This document shows, one piece after another, positions 42,567-50,994 of a DNA stretch of 58,949 nucleotides (within the stretch, counting starts at the first letter, position 1; every line of letters starts with the position of its first letter). A model generated the notes under the pieces. It made no database searches. It was not told the origin of the DNA and worked only from the letters and a program-made list of their open reading frames with translations. Source of the stretch: Clostridiales bacterium (GTDB lineage Bacteria; Bacillota; Clostridia; Oscillospirales; Ruminococcaceae). The stretch is from assembly GCA_019423685.1 (NCBI GenBank), contig JAHZAY010000014.1:1-58949 (forward strand). Direction: 5' to 3'. The translations under genes were made by a program, and so were the position numbers.

Positions 42567-44077
42567 TATTCCTCCTCAAACTCAACCAGCTCGTTGTCCG
42601 ATACAGCATCAGCAATCGCTGGCAGTCCCTGGGATTTGTGAGTATAGATGAGTCCCATCACTTGAATGGCAATCAGCGGCGCCATTGCCACAAGGGCAAC
42701 GATTCCAAAAGCATCGGTTACCACATTTCCTCCCACAGCAGCACACGCGCCCATAGCCAGTGGCAGCAGGAAGGTAGAGGTCATGGGGCCGCTGGCGACA
42801 CCGCCGGAGTCAAAAGCAATGCCGACAAAGACAGAGGGAACAAGGCGGCTTAAAATCAGCGAGATCGCGTAGCCCGGCAGGATGATCCAGTAAATGTTGA
42901 GCCCGGTAAGGACGCGCAGCATCGAGAGGGCAACGGCAGAAGCCACACCGATCGAAAGGGCAAGATTCATCATTTGGTGCGTGATGGTGCCGCCGGTGAT
43001 GTCCTCAACCTGTTCGTTTAGCACTTGAACGGCTGGTTCCGCTTTCAGTATATAATACCCCACAATTGCGCCAATTGGAATCAGTGCCCATTTAAATTGG
43101 CTTTCGGCAAGGCCGCCGCCCAGCAAATTTCCGATGGGGGCAAACCCGACATTGACTCCGGTTAAAAACAAAATTAGCCCAATCATGGTGTACATAAATC
43201 CAATTGCCATACGCAAAACTTGCCTTTTGCGGTAACTGCGGGTAGCAATCTGAAAGACACAAAAGACGCACGCGATGGGAAGTACACTCGCCAAAACTTC
43301 CTTTGCATATTGGGGAAAAGAGCCGATAAATTGCAGGACAACATCGTAGGTAGTGACGATGGTTGGAATTTCGGTCACGCTGTAGGTGGCTTCGGTGGGA
43401 TGATAGAGCATTCCAAGCAGCAACACCATGGCGACTGGACCTATGCTGCACAGAGCAATCAATCCGAAGCTGTCGTCCTCACTTTTTTGGTCGCTTCGAG
43501 CGGACGAGAGGCCGACACCCAGCGCCATGATGAAGGGAACTGTCATGGGGCCGGTGGTTACACCGCCTGCATCAAATGCTACGGAAGTAAATTCTGCAGG
43601 TGCAAAAAAGGATAAGACGAATAGCGAGAGATAGAGGCACAGCAACAGCTTTGGCAGGGAAAATTGAAACAGGACACGCAGGACAGCCACAACGAGAAAC
43701 AGACCGACACCAACAGCGACAACTCCAATGAGGACGCTGTTGGGAATGGATTCCACTTGGTTAGCCAGTACCTGGAGATCCGGTTCCGCGATGGTGATGA
43801 TGGAGCCCATCAGAAAGCAGGCTGCCATGATGAGGAGTAGGCTGCGGCTCTGCATAAGGCGGTTGCCGACACTTTGACCGAGTGGCGTCATGGACATCTC
43901 AGCACCAAGCTGAAAAAAGCCCATGCCGACGATCAACAGGACTGCACCCGACAAAAACAGTGCCAAGGTACCAATTTCCATGGGAACGAGCGTGATGCTC
44001 AATAGCAGCACGATGGCGGTAATTGGAAGAACACTGGTCAACGATTCCCTGATTTTTTCTTTTAACTTTTCATTCAT
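42566..44077 (-). CDS. DUF1538 membrane protein (UmpAB-like putative cation antiporter)
   Basis: The 503-residue polytopic protein is an internal duplication. Each half contains the DUF1538 core: FTSVAFDAGGVTTGPMTV (about 161-178) in the first and FVGIAFDSGGVASGPMTS (about 417-434) in the second, each followed by ALGVG or LAMG helices. The unfused halves are encoded by separate umpA and umpB genes in some bacteria, where a Na+/H+-antiporter activity has been reported for the pair. Here they are fused and coupled to a PII-like gene. Promoter at 44278-44306, with a ~190-nt leader. Confidence 0.88.
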   Translation of the reverse strand: MNEKLKEKIRESLTSVLPITAIVLLLSITLVPMEIGTLALFLSGAVLLIVGMGFFQLGAEMSMTPLGQSVGNRLMQSRSLLLIMAACFLMGSIITIAEPDLQVLANQVESIPNSVLIGVVAVGVGLFLVVAVLRVLFQFSLPKLLLCLYLSLFVLSFFAPAEFTSVAFDAGGVTTGPMTVPFIMALGVGLSSARSDQKSEDDSFGLIALCSIGPVAMVLLLGMLYHPTEATYSVTEIPTIVTTYDVVLQFIGSFPQYAKEVLASVLPIACVFCVFQIATRSYRKRQVLRMAIGFMYTMIGLILFLTGVNVGFAPIGNLLGGGLAESQFKWALIPIGAIVGYYILKAEPAVQVLNEQVEDITGGTITHQMMNLALSIGVASAVALSMLRVLTGLNIYWIILPGYAISLILSRLVPSVFVGIAFDSGGVASGPMTSTFLLPLAMGACAAVGGNVVTDAFGIVALVAMAPLIAIQVMGLIYTHKSQGLPAIADAVSDNELVEFEEE

Positions 44078-44277
44078 AAGTACACAGATGTCCTTTCCTT
44101 CATTTCAATTTTAGTGTTGGCATTGTCCGCTTTTTGAGCGAGACAACGGTCTATATATCCGATAAAAGCAGACTATGCGGTACGATAAAATACATATAGT
44201 GCAAAGATCGGACCTATTTTTTCATCGTGTCCCCCTTTCTGAATATTGAATTTTAGGTAAAAAAACAAATATGTATA

Positions 44278-44306
44278 ATTATACCATACTTAAAAAAATC
44301 GATCAA
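44278..44306 (-). promoter_or_regulatory. Promoter of the DUF1538-PII operon
   Basis: On the minus strand TTGATC (44306-44301), 17 bp, TATAAT (44283-44278). The leader contains a strong AAAGGGGG site in front of a three-codon frame (ATG AAA AAA TAG at 44225-44214). Confidence 0.65.
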
Positions 44307-44711
44307 CCAGTTGCAGTTGCAAGTTTTTTCCTTCCCCATTTTTCAGATAATTCGCAAGAGTACGGTTTAAGACCAATTTTTAGAATAATATGCTATTTTT
44401 TATGATAAAAGAGAATTAATGAGAGCAGGAACCTTTAATCTTAAAAAATCATGAGTATACGTCTATTTTTTTATCCAGAAAACCCAGTGCAATAGGGAAA
44501 TTCTATTTAAAGAGAGGAAAGCAATTGTGCAAGCTTAGAGAAAAATAGCAGACAAAACAGAGAAGAAAAATGTAAAAAAATGTATTTTATTCAGAATAGC
44601 ATGGTGTGAAAAAATTTTAAAAAAGCATGGACAAATGTAGATTTTTTCGTTGCTTTATGCTATACTCTTTGTAAAAGAAAAGCGACATCTTTTTATTTTA
44701 TGGAGGTAGCT
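44307..44711. other. AT-rich intergenic region between divergent genes
   Basis: About 400 bp of AT-rich DNA with many A/T tracts. No ORF with a ribosome binding site is seen. A TATACT box at 44661-44666 probably serves the small membrane protein gene at 44712. Confidence 0.45.
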
Positions 44712-44987
44712 ATGAAAAGGCTGATCGGATCACTGGGAGTACTTTTTGGAACGCTGGTTTTATCACTACAGTTGTATGGACTCAAGTGGATGCAATCTTT
44801 GGAAAAAATGCACGGGGAATGGTGGTATGATGTGTGGATGTATGCCACTGAACCGCCGTGTGCAATTGCACTTTTGCTTACGGTTGCAGTACTTATCGTG
44901 TCGGCAGCTATTTTGGGGTTCACCTTCTTTCAACAAAGTTGTGAAAAAGAGTGCGGCGCAAAAGAACAAAAAGACGACGAATGTTAA
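44712..44987 (+). CDS. Small two-pass membrane protein with Cys-rich tail, unknown
   Basis: The 91-residue product has two membrane segments (about 3-24, GVLFGTLVLSLQLYGL; about 50-76, AIALLLTVAVLIVSAAILGF) and a hydrophilic C terminus with cysteines (QQSCEKECGAKEQKDDEC). GGAGG at 44702-44706 supports ATG 44712. An 18-bp-stem terminator follows. I do not recognise the family; it is the last apparently intact chromosomal gene before the mobile region. Confidence 0.65.
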   Translation: MKRLIGSLGVLFGTLVLSLQLYGLKWMQSLEKMHGEWWYDVWMYATEPPCAIALLLTVAVLIVSAAILGFTFFQQSCEKECGAKEQKDDEC

Positions 44988-45051
44988 AAAGAATTGCAGC
45001 GGAAAGAACCTATCCGCCTGCTTCGGGTGGTTTTGTGCAAAAAAGGGATAA

Positions 45052-45094
45052 AAGGGAATTGGCGACAGCAACGCTGTCGCCAATTCCCTTTTTG
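45052..45094 (+). terminator. Terminator of the small membrane protein gene
   Basis: The perfect 18-bp stem AAGGGAATTGGCGACAGC / GCTGTCGCCAATTCCCTT is followed by TTTTTG. Confidence 0.85.
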
Positions 45095-45139
45095 TTGCAA
45101 TCGGCCGCTCATCAGGACGGTTTATTCGGTTGTGATCGG

Positions 45140-45480
45140 CTACACTATCAAACACACAAGCAAAGTGAATCGGTCATTTTCCACTGCTGCTTCCAAGGTC
45201 CCATGATACCGCCGGGCGATCTCTCGCATACCGGGCAGGCCAAAACCGTGGGAAGCCTTTTCCTTCTTGGTGGTGGAGAGGTCCGGATTAACTTCTCCGC
45301 CCACAGGATTTTCCAGACGCAGCATGAGCAGGCCCTTATCCACCCTGCAACGCAGGATAATCTTCTTTGTCGCTGCGTTTTGTACGCCTTCGATGGCGTT
45401 GTCCAAGGCATTTCCCAACAGAGCAGCTAAATCTGTATCGGTTACCGACAACTCTTTGGGGAGGGATACAGCAAAGTCTG
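45140..45480 (-). pseudogene. C-terminal ATPase fragment of a GHKL-type sensor histidine kinase
   Basis: About 110 codons of an AgrC-like (HATPase_c_5/GHKL) kinase survive: the N-box ALLGNALDNAIEG, the G1-like GFGLPGMREIARRYHG and the C-terminal strand. The frame is open upstream to about 45480 (ADFAVSLPKELSVTD). Beyond that it is replaced by a serine-recombinase gene start, so the sensor and dimerisation domains are missing. The rest of the kinase may lie on the far side of the element. A short protein from an internal start is conceivable but unlikely to function. Confidence 0.8.
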
Positions 45481-45570
45481 CTGGTTGGAGATGGAATTGC
45501 TCTCGCCCTGTAAATCATCATCACGGCTCAAACGCTCGTAAAGAGCGGTAATTTTCTCGTTTCTTCTCAT
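45472..45570 (-). pseudogene. 5' fragment of a large serine recombinase gene (Tn4451/TndX-like)
   Basis: From ATG 45570 (RBS AAGGAG 9 nt upstream) the frame encodes MRRNEKITALYERLSRDD and continues to SNSISNQQT. This is the unmistakable start of a resolvase/invertase catalytic domain, with the nucleophile Ser in YERLSRDD. After about 33 codons it runs into the GHKL kinase sequence and stops. The other ~500 codons are absent, so it is non-functional as read. Confidence 0.8.
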
Positions 45571-45597
45571 TGCTTGCGCTCCTTTCTTCGATTTTAG

Positions 45598-45657
45598 GTT
45601 GTGTGTTCTAAGAGACTTCCCAACCACTTGATTAAGAAGTCTTTTAGAGCATACAAC
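45598..45657. repeat. 22-nt imperfect inverted repeat at the coupling-protein break
   Basis: GTTGTGTGTTCTAAGAGACTTC (45598-45619, two segments) pairs with 45636-45657 at 19 of 22 positions, across a 16-nt loop. It lies between the broken coupling-protein gene and the ribosome binding site of the recombinase fragment, and its outer arm abuts the break at about 45658. It may be a recombinase site, a transcription attenuator, or the relic of an element end. Confidence 0.6.
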
Positions 45658-46617
45658 ACCCGCAGCCAGCTTGAATTTTGCATACTGCCGGACGGCAAAG
45701 TGATTTGGCTTTTTCTTCTTCAGATCCTCAAACATTAGATCCACCGGATTCTGGAAATCCTCATCGTCCTCGCGAACCTCCATGGCGTTGATAAACTCGA
45801 TCAGTGTGGCAAAGTTCTGCTCCTCTTTCGGCGCTTCATAGTGAATATATCCGATCAGAGCACAGTAAAGAAGGGTCTCGGCTTTGTCCCAGAAGGGATC
45901 TCCGCCTTTTCCTTCGCCCTTGGTGTTGGCCATGAGCGTGGTGGTGAGTTTCAGAATGTCCTTTTCGCTGTGGAGATAGGCGAAGGGGTTGTAGTGCATG
46001 GATTTCCGGAAATTGATGGTATTGAAGATCTTGATGCGATAGTTGGCATGGACGAAGGCATTTCCCACCTCCAGGAGCGTTGTGCCTTTCGGGTCGGTGA
46101 GCACATACGAACTGTGCAGTTGGAGCAGATTCGGCTTGATCCAGAAGCGGGTCTTGCCGGAGCCGGAGCCGCCGACAATCAGAACATTTTTGTTTCGGGC
46201 ATTGGCGGGATTCTTGGGGCGGTTGCTCATCATCAGGCGCTCGGTTCGGGTCAGGATCACATTGTTCTCAAAAACCGGATCGATAAAGGGAGCGATATCC
46301 TTTGCCGTGCCCCATCGTGCGCTGCCGTACTCCATGTTGTGCTTAAAATGCTTGGCGTTCTTTCCCCGAAGATAGACCGCAGTCTTGAACGCTGCGCCGC
46401 AGCCCAGGCCTACCGCCAGATCGACAGGATGAAAGCTGGGAAGCGGATTTCCGAACGCAATACCCAGTGTCGTGAAGAGCGACAGCAGCTTCTCGGATGC
46501 ATCCGCCCCCTCCGCCATGCGCCAGGCTTCTCCCAGGTTGGTGCAGAGTAAGCCAACCAGGATATACGGGAGAGCCAGGATCAACTGCTTTTTCAGTTTC
46601 GTCGTATCCAGCTTCAT
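45658..46617 (-). pseudogene. VirD4/TcpA-like type IV coupling protein, 3'-truncated
   Basis: The N-terminal ~318 codons of a conjugation coupling ATPase remain: two membrane helices, EYGSARWGTAKDIAPF, and Walker A VGGSGSGKTRF (about 148-158). After QYAKFKLAAG the sequence stops matching the homologous gene at 57944, which continues KTLKSIL. The frame reads on through the inverted repeat and recombinase start, giving a chimeric tail. The Walker B and C-terminal parts are lost. It overlaps the PcfB stop by 4 nt (ATGA). A natural DNA-transfer function is ruled out unless a second copy complements it. Confidence 0.82.
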
Positions 46618-47099
46618 CGCGACTGCTCCCTCTGTTTGTCCCGGGTGACCGCCTTGGCAGGAATATCCCGCACCGCATCCATCAGCTTGTGCAGCGTCCT
46701 GAGAACACTGGGACGTTTGTCCTTTGCCAGGACCTCGGCGGAATAGGCGTTGAACGCAGCGGTCATGGCGTCCGCGTCCCTCGCCTTAAAGAACACCAGG
46801 TATTTGGGCGGAAGCACGGATTTATCCTTGGTAATCGCATAATCGACACCGTATTTCCGGGCATACTTCTCAAAGCCCTTCAGATCCGTTTTGGAGATAT
46901 CGATGTTGGTGACGCCTTGATTCTGACCGATGAGCTGCTGAATCGTCTGCTTGCCGATGGGCTTTTTCGCTGCTGACTCCCGGGACTTACGCTTGATATA
47001 AGAGAGCCCCTTCAGTGCCAGCCGGAGAATCCCCCGTACCGTGAGCTTGGTCGTACTGATGGCCAAATTTACCGTCCTGTTTTCCACTTCCTCCTGCAT
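46614..47099 (-). CDS. PcfB family conjugation protein (DUF3801)
   Basis: The 161-residue cytoplasmic protein is of the PcfB/DUF3801 family, found just before the coupling protein in Firmicutes conjugative elements. Conserved features: an N-terminal helix VNLAISTTKLTVRGILRLALKGL, the central VTNIDISKTDLKGFEKYARKYGVDYAI and the YLVFFKARDADAMTAAF segment. ATG 47099 (MQEEV) has AGGAGG 8 nt upstream; a GTG at 47108 is less likely. In pCF10 PcfB supports relaxosome docking at the coupling protein. Paralogous to the protein at 57465. Confidence 0.85.
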   Translation of the reverse strand: MQEEVENRTVNLAISTTKLTVRGILRLALKGLSYIKRKSRESAAKKPIGKQTIQQLIGQNQGVTNIDISKTDLKGFEKYARKYGVDYAITKDKSVLPPKYLVFFKARDADAMTAAFNAYSAEVLAKDKRPSVLRTLHKLMDAVRDIPAKAVTRDKQREQSR

Positions 47100-47134
47100 A
47101 CGTACCACCTCCTTTGCGGTGCTTCATCGGCAGC

Positions 47135-48571
47135 TCAGTGACTGTCCCGGTCGGGTACCGTGTGTTTCTGCTTAACGCTGTTATCGTCAAGCGTCTTAGC
47201 AGCGTCACGGGCCTTCAAAACTTCGTCCGGGACAGGGAGTGCCATAATGCTGTGTCCCATTCGCACAAAGAACTCCGGCTGGTGGAAGAGGGCTTCAAAC
47301 TTGCTGATCTGCTCCTCCGAGAGAGAAGCGAAGCTGTCCTCGCGAAGCCCGGCGACCAGAAACGACCCGGCAATAATGTCATAGATCTCATTGTCCTCAT
47401 CCCGCAGGGCCCTGTTCAGCGGCAGGCCGTTGATCTTGCCCTCCTCATTGACGATCAGGCCCACCGGGTCGGCAAAGGGATAAACGACTTCGATATCACT
47501 GCCCACGGCCTTTTGCAGATCCTCCAGTTCCGTGCCGATTTCCACCACCTTCGGATGTTCATCCGGCTCCACCAGAAGGACCCGGAGAGTATCCTGCGGG
47601 AGCACCTCCGCAACGGCTTTGTCAACGGGCTCGTCTGCAAGAATCGCTGCAGCTTTCCCTGCTTCGCGGGCCTCAAAGGTCCGGGCATTTTCAAAGATGT
47701 GCGCTTCGCTGTCGTAGTGGTACACGTTGTCGGAAAGCCGGTCCGCAGGGGCGACCTCTTCCGCATTGACACTCCGCACCATCTCTTCCAGATGGCCCAG
47801 TTCCATACTGCCGTTATCGGCAACAAGCAGGACCTCATAGACCGAGGAAGGGATAACATAGAAATCTCCGCCCAGGGTTTCCGCTGCCTGGTCCAGAAAA
47901 CCGGGATACTGGATGACACCGGCACCGTGCTGCCCGTTGTCCACGGTGGCCACCCAGATGGGAGAGGGTTCATCCGTGAGAAACAGGCCGCTCATGTCAC
48001 CCAGCATCTCACGCATGATGTCATCCATGTTCTGAAGCTTGGCCGGACGATTCCGCACGGCAGCTTCCATGGCATCTGCATGGAGCTGGTCCGCCGTGAT
48101 GTCATAAATGGCCAGTATATCGTTGGTAACGAGAATACTGGCCGTGCCATATACGCTGCTTTCCGCCTCAAAGCGGTAGACAAGGGCCATGTCCTCCACG
48201 TTTTTGTGAGGGATCTGGGCGAGTTTTTCCTCGTTCCCGGCGACGGGGACCAGATCAATGGTCAGGGTATCCCGCATCCGGCCATAATCAGCCAGCATTT
48301 GGGCGTCATACTGGGGCATATGGCGGATCGCCCTGTCAACGGCGCGCGCGATGCTGTCCAGAACATCTTCAACCGACAGGCCGGAGCCAAGCGTCTCATA
48401 GAACTCCTTCAAATTCAGGGTTGCACCGATCTCGCTGGTTTCCGGGCGGACGGTCATGCCGGTGTAGGATTCACCCTGCAGCTTGGATACCTCCTGCATG
48501 CTGATATCCGTATCCGGGAAGCGGTCGCGCATCTCGTTGATGGTTTGGGTCATGAACTCTTGAAAATTCAT
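47135..48571 (-). CDS. DUF5688-DUF3846 fusion protein
   Basis: The 478-residue protein is made of two domains often encoded separately in gut Firmicutes mobile elements. The first ~330 residues match the DUF5688 style: MNFQEFMTQTINEMRDR, GMTVRPETSEIGATLNLKEFYE, and VIPSSVYEVLLVADNGSM. From about 335 (LRVLLVEPDEHPKVVEIG) it is DUF3846: DIEVVYPFADPVGLIVNEEGK, LPLNRALRDEDNEIYDIIAG and FEALFHQPEFF. No catalytic residues are known for either. A role in the element's establishment, perhaps anti-defence, is speculation. The order with ParAB and PcfB marks it as element cargo. Confidence 0.75.
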   Translation of the reverse strand: MNFQEFMTQTINEMRDRFPDTDISMQEVSKLQGESYTGMTVRPETSEIGATLNLKEFYETLGSGLSVEDVLDSIARAVDRAIRHMPQYDAQMLADYGRMRDTLTIDLVPVAGNEEKLAQIPHKNVEDMALVYRFEAESSVYGTASILVTNDILAIYDITADQLHADAMEAAVRNRPAKLQNMDDIMREMLGDMSGLFLTDEPSPIWVATVDNGQHGAGVIQYPGFLDQAAETLGGDFYVIPSSVYEVLLVADNGSMELGHLEEMVRSVNAEEVAPADRLSDNVYHYDSEAHIFENARTFEAREAGKAAAILADEPVDKAVAEVLPQDTLRVLLVEPDEHPKVVEIGTELEDLQKAVGSDIEVVYPFADPVGLIVNEEGKINGLPLNRALRDEDNEIYDIIAGSFLVAGLREDSFASLSEEQISKFEALFHQPEFFVRMGHSIMALPVPDEVLKARDAAKTLDDNSVKQKHTVPDRDSH

Positions 48572-48574
48572 AGG

Positions 48575-49147
48575 TCAGTCCTCCTTCGGCAGCTGATAAC
48601 CGCACCCGATGTGGCCGGTTTCATCCGCAAGCGTCACCGTGTGGTCGTTCAAAAAGGCGATCGCTGCAACAAAATCGCGGGCGGTCAGCTCCACATTCTC
48701 GGTCTCATCGTCGTTGACCCGGGCAACAAAAACCGGGGCCGTGATGGTAAGGTCCTCCTCACTCTCCCAGGCGTACTCCATGTAGTAGAGATACAGGTGC
48801 TCCAGGATCTCAAAGCAGTGAAAGGTCTGCTCTTCCTCAAAGCCGGGGAACATCGACAGGGCGTCTTCTTCGGTCATCAGCCGCACCGGAGTTCCGGGAA
48901 CGGCATACAGGACCGTTGCCTCCATATGCCCGATGCCGGCCTCATCCTCGTCAGAAACTCCGGGAGTCTCCGGGTCACGGGGCTCGCTGTCTTCTTTGAA
49001 GCAATCGGAGAGCCGGGAGAGCATGGCGGCGCCTTCTCCGAACATCTCTGCCAGATCAGCCAAAAACGTCGCGAGCTTCACCGCAACCTCTTCTTCGGAA
49101 AGGCTCTCCGGTTTTTGGGGCTGCTTTATTATTTCTTTTTCCGTCAT
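48575..49147 (-). CDS. Accessory protein of the conjugative element, unknown
   Basis: The 190-residue acidic cytoplasmic protein has an N-terminal helical region (EEEVAVKLATFLADLAEMF) and a C-terminal domain with HFCCFEILEHLYLYYMEYAW-like aromatic helix and GHIGCGYQL at the end. The ATG at 49147 has a Shine-Dalgarno (AGGAGCAGAAAAC). Its stop is 3 nt before the DUF5688-DUF3846 gene, so the two are coupled. No known domain is recognised. Confidence 0.65.
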   Translation of the reverse strand: MTEKEIIKQPQKPESLSEEEVAVKLATFLADLAEMFGEGAAMLSRLSDCFKEDSEPRDPETPGVSDEDEAGIGHMEATVLYAVPGTPVRLMTEEDALSMFPGFEEEQTFHCFEILEHLYLYYMEYAWESEEDLTITAPVFVARVNDDETENVELTARDFVAAIAFLNDHTVTLADETGHIGCGYQLPKED

Positions 49148-49238
49148 TGTTTTCTGCTCCTTTTCTAAATTTGGGTAAAAAGAAAGCACCCTCAAAAGCG
49201 ATGGCTTCTGACAGTGCTTCGGCGTCGGTATGAAATTA

Positions 49239-50159
49239 TCACTCCTGGTCGCGGGCCTTCTTTTTTTGCCACTGCTCCAGGAGCTTGAGAATGGTATCCT
49301 GCATCTGCTGGGTCGTGTAGGATCTGGGAAAGTACTTCCTCAGCTGTTCATTGCGGAAGGTCACCCGTTCCAGGTCACCTTTCTTCACCTCATTCATGAT
49401 CTCTCTGGCCGCATCCATGGTGAAATTTCCTTCCTGTGCCAGCTTTTTCAGCCGCTGGGCCTGGGAGAGGGAAGGGGCTGCCTGTACCTCCTCCATGGCG
49501 GCCAGGAAGGTCTCCTGTTCCTCCGGCGCAAGATAGGACAACTCCACCGCCGGGTTGAAGGAGATCTGCTTCTGGTCCACCAGTTCCAGCAGTTCGGGAA
49601 TCAGGTTGGTGAGGCGGATATAGCGTTTTACATTGTCTTTGCTCATTCCTGCAGACTCACCAATTATTTCCGTTGACAACTTCGGTGCAACTTGCACCGA
49701 AGTCAGATCGGATCGTTGCCCTTGATGACTGAGGGCTTCCAGCTTCATCTTAAAAGCAAACGCCCTCTCGCTGGGCAGGATGTTTTCTCGCTGCAGATTG
49801 GAGTCTACCATGAGCACCGTGGCCGCGTCATCGTCCATCTGCCGGACCAGCACCGGAACCTCGGTGAGCCCGGCCAGCTCCGCAGCATGGGCCCGGCGAT
49901 GTCCGGAGATGATTTCGTAGCCGCCGTCCTCCAAGGGCCGTGCAATCAGCGGGGTCAGCACGCCGTACTGCGCAATGCTTTCCGTCGTTCGCAGCATGGC
50001 CTCATCGTCGACCACCTTGAACGGGTGGTCCTTAAAGGAAACCAGCTGGCTGATGGAAATGTTCTGCACATGCTCCAACTGCTTTTCCGCGCGGCTTTCA
50101 TCCGTCTCAAAAATGTCATCGTAGCTGGTCAAGCTGATGCCTGTGCTTCTTTTCGGCAT
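49239..50159 (-). CDS. parB: ParB/RepB/Spo0J family partition protein
   Basis: The 306-residue protein has the ParB N domain (ISQLVSFKDHPFKV; YEIISGHRRAHAAELAG, the arginine-rich CTP-binding patch GHRRAHA; VDSNLQREN) and a central HTH region (LSTEIIGESAGMSKDNVKRYIRL). It likely binds a centromere-like site of the element and works with the ParA upstream, whose gene overlaps it by 44 nt. Such pairs stabilise the circular form of conjugative elements. Confidence 0.93.
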   Translation of the reverse strand: MPKRSTGISLTSYDDIFETDESRAEKQLEHVQNISISQLVSFKDHPFKVVDDEAMLRTTESIAQYGVLTPLIARPLEDGGYEIISGHRRAHAAELAGLTEVPVLVRQMDDDAATVLMVDSNLQRENILPSERAFAFKMKLEALSHQGQRSDLTSVQVAPKLSTEIIGESAGMSKDNVKRYIRLTNLIPELLELVDQKQISFNPAVELSYLAPEEQETFLAAMEEVQAAPSLSQAQRLKKLAQEGNFTMDAAREIMNEVKKGDLERVTFRNEQLRKYFPRSYTTQQMQDTILKLLEQWQKKKARDQE

Positions 50160-50940
50160 TTTCCAACACCTCCTTTGTCAGATTTCGGTAGGCATCAGCA
50201 ACCTTTCCGCCGGGATCGTGCTTGAATATGCTCACGCCTTCGGCACTGATCTCCGCCGCGCGGACGGAGCGAGGAATATCCGCTTGGAATACCCGCAGCT
50301 TGCTGCCGTAGGTATCCCGAATCAGGGTACTGATCTCTTTTGCAAAATTGGTGCGGAAATCCACCATGGTCAGCAGGATTCCCTCGATTTTGAGCTTCGG
50401 ATTAATTTGCCGCTTCACCTTGTTGACGGTCTGCAGCAGCTGCTCCAGGCCTTTGGCCGACAGATAGTTGGCCTGTACGGGAATGAGCACCTGGTCGGAG
50501 GCAGCCAGGGCATTGACCGTAAGCATCCCCAGGGAGGGCATACAGTCCAGAAGAATGTAGTCGTACTGGCTTTTCAGAGGCTCCAGAACCTGCCGCAGCA
50601 CCGTTTCCCGGCTTATAGCATTGACCAGGGACACCTCCATGCCGGACAATGCGATATTTGCGGGGATCAGGTCCACGCCTTCCTCATGGGACAGGATGCC
50701 CTCCTTCGGCCCGATGGGCTGATCCTGCAGGACCTTTGCCATCAGGTCGGTCAAGGTAATGGGAATCTCATCCGGCCTGGGGTGCCCAAGGGCAATGGTC
50801 AGGGAAGCCTGGGGATCCGTATCCACAAGCAGCACCCGTTTTCCTTCCTTTGCAAGACCGATCCCCAGATTCTCACAGGTGGTCGTTTTGCCCGTTCCGC
50901 CTTTTTGGTTCACAACAGCCATCACTGTGGCTTTCGACAT
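50116..50940 (-). CDS. parA: ParA/Soj family partition ATPase
   Basis: The 274-residue deviant Walker ATPase has MAVVNQKGGTGKTTT (deviant Walker A with signature Lys, about 7-21), VLLVDTDPQASLT (Walker A' region) and YILLDCMPSLGMLTVNAL (Walker B region). ATG 50940 (MSKATV) follows a GGAGGTGATGATT site. It overlaps parB and is transcribed with it. It positions ParB-bound element DNA in the cell. Confidence 0.95.
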   Translation of the reverse strand: MSKATVMAVVNQKGGTGKTTTCENLGIGLAKEGKRVLLVDTDPQASLTIALGHPRPDEIPITLTDLMAKVLQDQPIGPKEGILSHEEGVDLIPANIALSGMEVSLVNAISRETVLRQVLEPLKSQYDYILLDCMPSLGMLTVNALAASDQVLIPVQANYLSAKGLEQLLQTVNKVKRQINPKLKIEGILLTMVDFRTNFAKEISTLIRDTYGSKLRVFQADIPRSVRAAEISAEGVSIFKHDPGGKVADAYRNLTKEVLENAEKKHRHQLDQLR

Positions 50941-50994
50941 AAAATCATCACCTCCCGTCACAATGTTCCTGAATTGTATGTCGGAATCATCAAA

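Noticed and set aside
47114..49168. 684-codon plus-strand open frame in the conjugative module
   Set aside because: Antisense to PcfB-adjacent, DUF5688-DUF3846 and accessory genes, whose minus-strand frames have proper start sites and couple to neighbours.
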